From assembly GCF_009856525.1 (NCBI RefSeq), contig NZ_CP047224.1:682001-746000 (forward strand): a stretch of DNA of 64,000 nucleotides, read 5' to 3'. This document shows, in pieces, positions 29,412 to 39,363 of this stretch. Within the stretch, counting starts at the first letter, position 1, and the number at the start of each line of letters is the position of its first letter. The notes under the pieces are model-generated. The model searched no databases. It had not been told where the DNA came from and saw only the letters and a list, made by a program, of their open reading frames with translations. The position numbers were made by a program, and so were the translations under genes. The stretch comes from Neorickettsia findlayensis (GTDB lineage Bacteria > Pseudomonadota > Alphaproteobacteria > Rickettsiales > Anaplasmataceae).

Positions 29412-30655
29412 TAACTTTTTGGGGTATATTTGTCCCTGATATACTCTAAAACAATTCGCTTTGATTCCTCGAGAATGTTTGTGCCGGTAAGTTTTGCTGA
29501 AAGTTTTCCGTCAACAAAAACCGCTGCTACCATATTCTCATTATAACCAGGTAGACTAATGCCTACATCCGCATGTTTGCTCTCACCAGGACCATTAACA
29601 ATACACCCCATCACCGCAAGTTTGAAGTTCTCAACACCTGGATAAAGTTTCTGCCAATCAAAAAGATTATCGCTTATAAAATCATTCAGATCATTGCTAA
29701 GCTGCTGAAAATAATTTCCATTCGTCCTTCCACAACCAGGACATGAAGTAACCTGAGGGGCAAAGACCCTTAAACCTATTGACTGCAATATCAACTTACA
29801 TGTTTCCACCTCTATTACTCTTGATTCGCCGGGTTTCTGTGTTAGAGAAGCGCGTATTGTATCGCCAATACCCCTATTAAGAAGTACCGAGAGTGCTGCA
29901 GTCGTTTTTATTATTCCTGAGGTACCTATACCTGCCTCTGTCAGTCCCAAGTGCAGCGGATAACAACATTGCTCGGCCAAGGAAGAGTAAACAGCTACTA
30001 AATCTTGAAAACTGCTTACCTTGCAGGAAAGTATGATTTTATTTGGTGATAGCCCAACCTGCTCAGCACGCTTAGCACTGGACAAGACAGACTGAATCAA
30101 TGCACATCTCAGTACTTCATTGTAGGAGCTTGGTTTCTCCTTTTTCGCATTATCATCCATTATTTGACGCAACACCGACTGGTCTAGACTCCCCCAGTTA
30201 ACACCAATTCTAATTGGAAGATCGTGTTTGCAAATCAACTCAATTACTTTGTCAAAATTTGCATCCCTTTTTGAACCGAATCCTATATTACCTGGATTAA
30301 TTCTTATCTTACCTAGTGAGCTGATCGCTTCAGCTTGGGTTTCAAGCACGCGCTTAATCTCATACTGACCACATCCAACAAGCGGAACTTTTTCAAAGCC
30401 AGACTTATCCAGATTTTCTCTTATGTAAGGAATCGCTGCTGCAGCCTTCTCACTGTCTATTGCAATCCTTATCAACTCAGAACCAGCCATAGCTAAAGCC
30501 ACAGCTTCTCGGGATTCATCTACAGCTATTGCTGATACATCATCTGGATTTGTTCTGCCTCCAGAGGTCATGGACTGCACGACTATCGGGTTTCCTCCAC
30601 CTATCTTAACGCCAGCTACGTTAACAACAAGCGACTTCCTATCGAGTTCAGACAT
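29411..30655 (-). CDS. ispG: 4-hydroxy-3-methylbut-2-enyl diphosphate synthase
   Basis: An Fe-S enzyme of the MEP isoprenoid pathway that converts MEcPP to HMBPP. About 414 residues from the ATG at 30655, which has GAGG upstream (a GTG directly before it is also possible). N-terminal TIM-barrel marks include GGGNPIVVQSMTSG and the C-terminal cluster domain has SCPGCGRT and CIVNGPGES, giving three Cys and the Glu ligand. The isoprenoids would feed ubiquinone (UbiA at 35838) and undecaprenyl lipids. A fossil copy of its last 20 or so codons lies behind it. Confidence 0.94.
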   Translation of the reverse strand: MSELDRKSLVVNVAGVKIGGGNPIVVQSMTSGGRTNPDDVSAIAVDESREAVALAMAGSELIRIAIDSEKAAAAIPYIRENLDKSGFEKVPLVGCGQYEIKRVLETQAEAISSLGKIRINPGNIGFGSKRDANFDKVIELICKHDLPIRIGVNWGSLDQSVLRQIMDDNAKKEKPSSYNEVLRCALIQSVLSSAKRAEQVGLSPNKIILSCKVSSFQDLVAVYSSLAEQCCYPLHLGLTEAGIGTSGIIKTTAALSVLLNRGIGDTIRASLTQKPGESRVIEVETCKLILQSIGLRVFAPQVTSCPGCGRTNGNYFQQLSNDLNDFISDNLFDWQKLYPGVENFKLAVMGCIVNGPGESKHADVGISLPGYNENMVAAVFVDGKLSAKLTGTNILEESKRIVLEYIRDKYTPKS

Positions 30656-30706
30656 CACAACCTCAAATTTACTGATTATAACCTTACCTGAAAAGCGGGT
30701 CGGCCT

Positions 30707-31438
30707 TTACCGAGGCACACCCAGCAATTGCTTGAATTTTTCACATAAATCCAGGTGCGCAAATAACACCATATCCCGAAACCACAACTCTTTTCCCCCA
30801 CTTTCTGCTATCAGCAATCTTATTAGCAACAACAACTCCGGATTAACATCTCCTACTTTTAAAAGTAAAATATCTCCCCTGCCAGAAGCAACATAACAGG
30901 CGGCCAGACTATTGCAACCTAACATTCTGCGTCCTGCAAGACTCAATTGATTTTCCACACAATCAAGAAAGACTACTGCCTTAGTGATATCCAAAGTCAC
31001 ACAGTTCTTTATTTTCAGACGCATCGTCCCTCCAAGATCTTCAAGATAAGCTCCTGAAGTTAACTCCGCGTAAAACGTGGTATGAGTCATAGGAAGCTCA
31101 ACAAGACAAGCAAATGCCTTACCATCTTTTTTTATCAGCACAGAAACCGTAAAGTCCGGTATACCGCGGAAAAAATTTTCCCTTCCATCTATTGGAAAAA
31201 CAACAAACTCGTACCTGGATCCGGTAGCAGCGTTATAACTGTCGAGCTCGGACAATAACTTTGATCGTACACGTTCATGCGTCACCTGAACAAACGACGA
31301 TAAATTTTGGTAACCTTGTAAACGCTGTATCTCATGGAAATCTCTGACAAGTGAATTACACACCCTGCGAATTACTTCGCTTACCTTCCTCACAATGCTC
31401 GAGCGCATCATCATCATTCGATTCCACACGGGAAACAC
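30707..31438 (-). CDS. inositol-monophosphatase-like protein, catalytic residues lost
   Basis: The fold can be traced to the IMPase/SuhB family by VVFPIDGRENFFRGIPDFTVSVLI (usual motif DPLDGTxNFxxGxPxF) and ELTSGAYLEDLGG (usual FxAxxGxGA). The metal-binding set is broken: the first Asp of DPLDG is Phe, Thr after DG is Arg, and the upstream GEE is absent. About 243 residues, near the family norm of 260, with an intact frame. Either it is a pseudoenzyme kept for another job or a gene drifting towards loss. The exact start is uncertain because several ATGs cluster at residues 8-11. Confidence 0.65.
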   Translation of the reverse strand: MFPVWNRMMMMRSSIVRKVSEVIRRVCNSLVRDFHEIQRLQGYQNLSSFVQVTHERVRSKLLSELDSYNAATGSRYEFVVFPIDGRENFFRGIPDFTVSVLIKKDGKAFACLVELPMTHTTFYAELTSGAYLEDLGGTMRLKIKNCVTLDITKAVVFLDCVENQLSLAGRRMLGCNSLAACYVASGRGDILLLKVGDVNPELLLLIRLLIAESGGKELWFRDMVLFAHLDLCEKFKQLLGVPR

Positions 31439-31510
31439 CGAAATGCTAACACCACGAAAAAAAATTGCAAGCCATATGAAGACTCACAACTTTCTCATAG
31501 AAAGCCACTC

Positions 31511-32479
31511 TTACTCTGAATAAATATCTGTCATGAGACTCGCCTGACAAGGAAAAGTAGAAGCGCGAGCATAAGCTACACTGCTTGATACCTGCTCCTT
31601 AACTACTTTCTGTATACGCTCCAGCTCACTGAACAACACACCTGCCTGCAAAAGCAAGGCCTCAACACTTTTGAGAGGATCTCGCTTCTTAAAAAAGCAA
31701 ACCTCCTCTTTCGATCTGTAAGAAGCTGGATCAGACATTGAATGTCCCTTGAATCGATAAGTTTTATACTCCACAAGAACTGGACCATTGCCGTTCCGTA
31801 CATACTCAACCGCATTCATTGTGACACGAATCACATCCATAAGATCCATACCATCAGCTGAGTAGCCAGGTATCCCAAACGATTCGCCCCTGTTAGAAAG
31901 TGAAGGATTAGCACATACACTTTCAACGGAACTACCCATAGCGTACATGTTATTCTCTACAACATAAAGGACGGGAAGTTTCCATAAAGCAGCCATATTA
32001 AAAGATTCATAGACCTGCCCTTGATTAACCGCTCCATCCCCAAAGCAGCTTGCAACAACAGCTTTAGATCCCCTATACTTCTCTGCAAAAGCAATTCCTG
32101 TACCAAGAGAGACTTGCGAACCAACAATACCATGACCCCCAAAGAAATTTCTTTCAGGATCAAACATATGCATTGATCCACCTTTACCAGCAGAGCAACC
32201 AGAAGACTTTCCCAAAAGCTCGGCCATCATAACATCGGGAGAAGAACCTCGAGCGAGCATCATACCATGATCTCTATAACTGGTAATGATAGAGTCTCCT
32301 CTATTCAAACAATACTCCAAACCAACAGCAACCGCTTCCTGCCCTATATAAAGATGACAAAACCCGCATATCTCACCCATGCTGTAAAGCTGCCCAGCCC
32401 TCTCTTCGAAGCGCCGAATCAAAAGCATTCTCTCATAAAGAGAAAGAAGAACCGACGAATCTAAAGGTTCGAGCAACAT
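31511..32479 (-). CDS. pdhA: pyruvate dehydrogenase E1 component, alpha subunit
   Basis: The product has 322 residues. The thiamine diphosphate motif is GDGAVNQGQVYESFNMAALWKLPVLYVVENN, read in pieces around residue 150: GDG then ENN. Other marks are GEICGFCHLYIGQEA near residue 35, GGSMHMF, and the phosphorylation-loop-like YRFKGHSMSDP. It decarboxylates pyruvate as part of the PDH complex. Its start lies only about 55 bases downstream of the 5S rRNA on the same strand, with no hairpin and T-run between, so it may be read from the rRNA promoter. Confidence 0.93.
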   Translation of the reverse strand: MLLEPLDSSVLLSLYERMLLIRRFEERAGQLYSMGEICGFCHLYIGQEAVAVGLEYCLNRGDSIITSYRDHGMMLARGSSPDVMMAELLGKSSGCSAGKGGSMHMFDPERNFFGGHGIVGSQVSLGTGIAFAEKYRGSKAVVASCFGDGAVNQGQVYESFNMAALWKLPVLYVVENNMYAMGSSVESVCANPSLSNRGESFGIPGYSADGMDLMDVIRVTMNAVEYVRNGNGPVLVEYKTYRFKGHSMSDPASYRSKEEVCFFKKRDPLKSVEALLLQAGVLFSELERIQKVVKEQVSSSVAYARASTFPCQASLMTDIYSE

Positions 32480-32520
32480 ACGTTCGAGACATTAACCAAA
32501 TATGCAGCCATAAAAGATGT

Positions 32521-32658
32521 CTGTGATTTCAAGGACCTAGCAACCACCTACTCTCCCACATAAGCAGTACCATCGGCGCAAAAAGGTTTCACTTTCGAGT
32601 TCGGAATGGAGTCGAGTGTTTCACTTTCGCTATTATCACTAGACCCATGAAATCACAG
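32521..32658 (-). repeat. 11-bp perfect inverted repeat enclosing 5S rRNA
   Basis: CTGTGATTTCA at 32521-32531 is the reverse complement of TGAAATCACAG at 32648-32658. The arms flank the 5S gene and would extend its terminal helix in the precursor, a likely RNase III/E-type processing stem. Confidence 0.7.
32534..32647 (-). rRNA. rrf: 5S ribosomal RNA
   Basis: The minus strand carries the typical 5S core (CCATTCCGAACTCGAAAGTG, then GCCGATGGTACTGC and GGGAGAGTAGGT). Ends are approximate to a few bases. It follows the 23S gene by about 60 bases. Confidence 0.9.
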
Positions 32659-32707
32659 AAAGTAGGCTCAGTCCTGTACATAAAATCCAAGACTAAACTG
32701 TAAATCG

Positions 32708-35470
<2,763 letters not shown>

Positions 35471-35837
35471 ACAGTATACATCTTAGGTTATGTACAGAAC
35501 AAAACCTACTTATCATACTTCTGTTTTATTTGAGACCTATTAATCTTTCAAACTTTTCAAACAACACGCTGCGCAAACAGCGACTGTTGTGCAATCCACC
35601 GAAATCGGCATTTTTTGAAGCACGTGCTCCCAGGTTACATGCAAAGAAAAACAATGTCAACGGTTCAATTTTTTTGGATTTCACTGAATCCATAAAACAA
35701 CAGACTCACTTTGAACCTCGAGTGTTCACAAATGCGTATCTTATCTTCTTACTTTACACACTCGAATTTCACTCCTTCGCGTGGTATTACAAAAATGAAC
35801 TTAAATTTACAACTTCCTAATAGAACTACCTTGAAAA
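35471..35837 (-). promoter_or_regulatory. rRNA promoter and leader region
   Basis: This 367-base gap lies between the divergent 23S gene and ubiA. On the minus strand TTGACA at 35660-35655 (-35) and TAACCT at 35637-35632 (-10) are separated by 17 bases. Transcription would begin near 35625, giving a leader of about 155 bases before mature 23S. A perfect -35 fits a strong rRNA promoter. No conventional 16S leader is present. Confidence 0.6.
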
Positions 35838-36680
35838 ATGAAAATTAAAAAGTATGCTTCCCTCATCCGGTTCCAGAGTCTTAGCGGAATGTGGTTGTGT
35901 TTTTTTCCCGCTTTGTTCGTAGTCGCACTTCTTGGAAATAGTTTCTACTCGTTTTTGTGGATTCCGTTTTTTCTTTTGGGTGCTTTTTTGGTAAGATCAG
36001 CAGGTTGTATTGCAAATGATATTGCTGACCGCAACATCGATGGAAAAGTCAAAAGAACTGCTGCAAGGCCTTTAGCATCTGGAGAAATAAGTGTCACCGA
36101 AGCAATCCTATTGTTCTCGATTCTAGTTATACTAGCAACAGCATTATTGGCTTTTCTTCCTTTTGAAGCAACTGCACTTGGCGCACTCACGATTGTAGGA
36201 GTGGTGGTTTATCCATTTTCCAAAAGATATTTTGCTTACCCTCAATTGCTCCTTGCAGTTGTCTTCAACGTTGGAGCCCTTTTCGCATCGATTGTAGTTG
36301 TAAATTCCATTCATGCCTCAGCACTTTTCGTTTATTTTGCTTGTTTTTTCTGGACACTTTACTATGACACAATCTACGGACACCAAGACAAACGATATGA
36401 TGCGGCCCTCGGATTACATTCTGTATCACTTGGGAAGTTTGGCTCAAAAGTATGGCTGAAGAAGTACGCGAGGCTAGCACTTTCCTTTCTTGCTTTCTCT
36501 GCTGTATTACCTGGACTTAACCTTCTGTATTACATTGGCTTAGCAGCTCTCTTCCTTATGGAGGAAAAATTTACGGAATCTATAGACTTAGACGATCCAA
36601 AAAGCTGTGAAATGACATTCAAGCGAATGAACTTTGTTGGCGTGCTAATTTTTCTTATTATCCTACTAGGCAGACTATGA
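35838..36680 (+). CDS. ubiA: 4-hydroxybenzoate polyprenyltransferase
   Basis: A membrane prenyltransferase of ubiquinone synthesis. 280 residues, about nine helices. The two Asp-rich sites that bind the prenyl diphosphate are NDIADRNID (near residue 61) and YDTIYGHQD (near residue 176). The stop overlaps the next gene's ATG by four bases (ATGA at 36677-36680), so it is cotranscribed with the flavin reductase-like gene. Confidence 0.92.
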   Translation: MKIKKYASLIRFQSLSGMWLCFFPALFVVALLGNSFYSFLWIPFFLLGAFLVRSAGCIANDIADRNIDGKVKRTAARPLASGEISVTEAILLFSILVILATALLAFLPFEATALGALTIVGVVVYPFSKRYFAYPQLLLAVVFNVGALFASIVVVNSIHASALFVYFACFFWTLYYDTIYGHQDKRYDAALGLHSVSLGKFGSKVWLKKYARLALSFLAFSAVLPGLNLLYYIGLAALFLMEEKFTESIDLDDPKSCEMTFKRMNFVGVLIFLIILLGRL

Positions 36681-37135
36681 GTGATGAAGCCCTGTTCAAA
36701 GAGTGTATGAGTCGATTTGCTACAGGAGTATCAGTTGTGACAACTGAGTTCATGGGAGAAAAGTACGGAATAACTGTTAATTCACTCTGCTCAGTTTCAT
36801 TGAAACCCCAGTTAATCTCATACTGCCTAGATAGAAATTCAAATAGGTTTGACATCTTCTTTCCCGCAACAGAGTTTGTGGTGAACGTATTAGACGAAAC
36901 AGCTGAACAAACCTCAGTTTCATTCTCACAGAATAATATCAAAGCGTGGGAGAAGGAATTTTCAACAAGCTTGGAATTGAAAAGAGCATTGTGTTGGATG
37001 CATTGTCGTACTAAGTATAGGTACGATGCCGGCGATCACAAAATCATTGTCGCCACGGTAGAAGAAAAAAAGCTTAATGTTTCAAAATCCCTTCCTTTGG
37101 TCTACTATAGGAAGGGTTACTGCTCGATTAGATAG
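36677..37135 (+). CDS. flavin reductase domain protein
   Basis: 152 residues of the flavin reductase (FMN-binding split barrel) family. Marks are the N-terminal FKECMSRFATGVSVVTTEF, GITVNSLCSVSLKPQLISYCLD and a C-terminal GDHKIIVATVEE, the usual GDHxIxxGxV position. Such proteins reduce free FMN/FAD for a partner oxygenase. Here, coupled to ubiA, it might supply reduced flavin to a ubiquinone-pathway step, but that is inference from position only. The gap to pstB (37136-37231) shows nothing. Confidence 0.82.
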   Translation: MSDEALFKECMSRFATGVSVVTTEFMGEKYGITVNSLCSVSLKPQLISYCLDRNSNRFDIFFPATEFVVNVLDETAEQTSVSFSQNNIKAWEKEFSTSLELKRALCWMHCRTKYRYDAGDHKIIVATVEEKKLNVSKSLPLVYYRKGYCSIR

Positions 37136-37231
37136 ACATAGCAGTTAAAGACCCGGAAGGAATCGCCTTTCTCCTAAAATAGCAGTGGGGTGTGAACGCG
37201 TCTTTCGTAGTAGTTAATAGATCTGGCTCTT

Positions 37232-37999
37232 ATGTCTTTAGATAAAAAAATCAAAGCATCCGTAAAGAATCTAAACGTTTTCTACAAAGCAAAACATGTT
37301 CTTAAAGATATAAACTTCGATATCTACTCAAAATCGGTAACTTCGCTTATAGGCTCGTCCGGATGCGGAAAAACGACCCTTTTGAGATGCTTCAATAGGA
37401 TGAATGACTTCTTTGATGATTGCAGGATCACGGGTGAGCTATTGATAGACAATTACAATATCTATGCTCCAACAGTAGATGTGGTAATGCTACGTACCAG
37501 AGTTGGAATGGTATTTCAAAAACCAAACCCTTTTCCAAAATCAATATATGATAATGTCGCTTACGGTCCACGGCTCCAAGGAATAACAAACAAACGTGGC
37601 CAATTAGACGAAATTGTTTGTAAGAGTCTCCTAAGGAGCGGACTTTGGGAAGAAGTGCACGAGAATCTGCATCAAAATGCAATGGAACTTTCAGGTGGAC
37701 AGCAACAACGGCTTTGCATAGCTAGAGCTGTAGCAGTTAAGCCAACTATACTCCTAATGGACGAGCCTTGTTCTGCTCTTGACCCAAAAGCAACAAAACT
37801 CATAGAGGACCTTGTTATAGAATTAAAAAAGAAGTTCACCATCATAATCGTGACACATTCCATGAAACAAGCACGAAACATTTCCGATTCAATCGTATAC
37901 CTAGAAAAGGGAAAAATTGTAGAATACGGACAGACAGAAAAAGTGTTCCAAAAATTGAAGGAAGATTCTGTGAGGAACTACTTTAGTACAAATGACTGA
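37232..37999 (+). CDS. pstB: phosphate ABC transporter ATP-binding protein
   Basis: 255 residues. Walker A GSSGCGKTTLLRCFNRMND (the RxxNRMND continuation is specific for PstB), signature LSGGQQQRLCIARA, Walker B ILLMDEPCSALDP and switch His in VTHSMKQA. It energises phosphate uptake with PstA/PstC, which are not in the window. A stand-alone pstB fits the scattered gene order of Rickettsiales. Confidence 0.92.
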   Translation: MSLDKKIKASVKNLNVFYKAKHVLKDINFDIYSKSVTSLIGSSGCGKTTLLRCFNRMNDFFDDCRITGELLIDNYNIYAPTVDVVMLRTRVGMVFQKPNPFPKSIYDNVAYGPRLQGITNKRGQLDEIVCKSLLRSGLWEEVHENLHQNAMELSGGQQQRLCIARAVAVKPTILLMDEPCSALDPKATKLIEDLVIELKKKFTIIIVTHSMKQARNISDSIVYLEKGKIVEYGQTEKVFQKLKEDSVRNYFSTND

Positions 38000-38101
38000 C
38001 AAAAAATGACGATAAGTTCAAAGACACACCTCGTAAAAATGTAACTCCGCGCGATACAGTAAAAACTTCTAGTCTTCTTTTCTATATTGAATAGTTAATG
38101 G

Positions 38102-38174
38102 TGCACTTGATAGGAATCGAACCTACGGCCTTTGCTTCCGGAGAGCAACGCTCTATCCACTGAGCTACAAGTGC
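38102..38174 (-). tRNA. tRNA-Arg (anticodon CCG)
   Basis: The minus strand folds as a cloverleaf: acceptor GCACTTG/CAAGTGC with discriminator A, D arm GCTC-AGTGGATA-GAGC, anticodon loop CTCCGGA, and T loop GGTTCGATTCC. 73 bases; CCA is not encoded. Confidence 0.93.
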
Positions 38175-38673
38175 GTACAGCGATCCTAGCACATCAATTA
38201 GCTACTTAGAACAACTTGATCTTCCATACTGATGGTAGAACTATATCTCTTGTATTGCTCTCTCATAAGGATCTAAGCTTTGCAAAATAAAAACCATTTG
38301 GTTTCAACACACGTGAAAAACAACCTGTGACTGCTATTCAAAATACATGCACGCAGGTAATGAGCTCTATTTGTTCAGTACCAATACAACAAAATACAGA
38401 GACGTGAACGGAAAAAAATCAGAGGGCCACATCCGTGTTTCTATGTTGTTACAGAAATGATCAATCCAAACAAATCAAAATACGCATCTAGCTCTCAGGG
38501 ATCTTATACGCATCCTAACTGCTCAGCCCAAAAACCCGGAAATATCTACTCTTTCGCATTAGTATAGAAAGCAGAATGTTCGTGATATAGAGGAAAATTG
38601 ATTCATCTGCGCATAGAGTCCAAGCAATACAAAGTAAAGTGATTACCTCACAAATAGATAGACGCGTGCATGA
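38175..38673. other. intergenic region, about 500 bases
   Basis: Between tRNA-Arg and smpB. There is no ORF with a ribosome site, no tRNA, and no tmRNA core. I see nothing I can name. Confidence 0.3.
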
Positions 38674-39117
38674 CTAACTGAAATCTTGCCGGGCCTGCTT
38701 TCTTGCCCAATCACGATCCTTGATATCCTGACGCTTATCATATTTTTTCTTACCTTTTGCTAAGGCAAACCTAACTTTTATAAGCCCATTTTCGTTCACG
38801 TATATAGATAGTGGAACTAGAGTTAATCCTTTAGTTCTTACTGCACCGGATATTTTGTTTAACTGCCTTTTGTGAACGAGTAATTTACGAGACCTAGTAG
38901 GAACGTGATTGAACCTACTTGCAGGCTTATAGGGTGGAACATGCATGTTATTAAGCCATAGCTCAAAACGCCTGAAGGCAACAAAGGCCTCGTTTAATGA
39001 AGCTGAATGATACTTTAAAGCCTTAACTTCCGTTCCAAGTAAGACAATCCCGGCTTCAAACTCATCAACTAATGAGTAATCAAATCGGGCTTTTTTATTG
39101 GTTGCAATGACTTTCAT
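38674..39117 (-). CDS. smpB: SsrA-binding protein
   Basis: 147 residues. Partner of tmRNA in rescue of stalled ribosomes. The OB-fold is marked by NKKARFDYSLVDEFEAGIVLLGTEVKALK, with the shared block EAGIVLLGTEVKALK, then HVPPYKP, and the basic C-terminal tail KKYDKRQDIKDRDWARKQ that mimics the codon-anticodon in the A site. The divergent 246-base region up to purL should contain both promoters. Confidence 0.94.
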   Translation of the reverse strand: MKVIATNKKARFDYSLVDEFEAGIVLLGTEVKALKYHSASLNEAFVAFRRFELWLNNMHVPPYKPASRFNHVPTRSRKLLVHKRQLNKISGAVRTKGLTLVPLSIYVNENGLIKVRFALAKGKKKYDKRQDIKDRDWARKQARQDFS

Positions 39118-39363
39118 TATGTAGATGCTACCTGCATGTAGATCCTAACACTCTATTACTTGACGAGAAAGTGAGAACATTTTTACAGCATCAGCAAAAC
39201 AAGATTTGCATGAAACTTCATCCCGTAATTGCAATCTCCAGAATCAAGATCGATTAATAGTATAAACGAAGATTGTCCTCACATTGACCCAGCCATAATA
39301 AAGCGATTTAATCATGACTGGTCCCAAGTATAAGGATAACAAAGTAGTAGACGTTTTCAGGCA

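Noticed and set aside
38175-38673. tmRNA next to smpB
   Set aside because: No tRNA-like ends or tag reading frame could be found.
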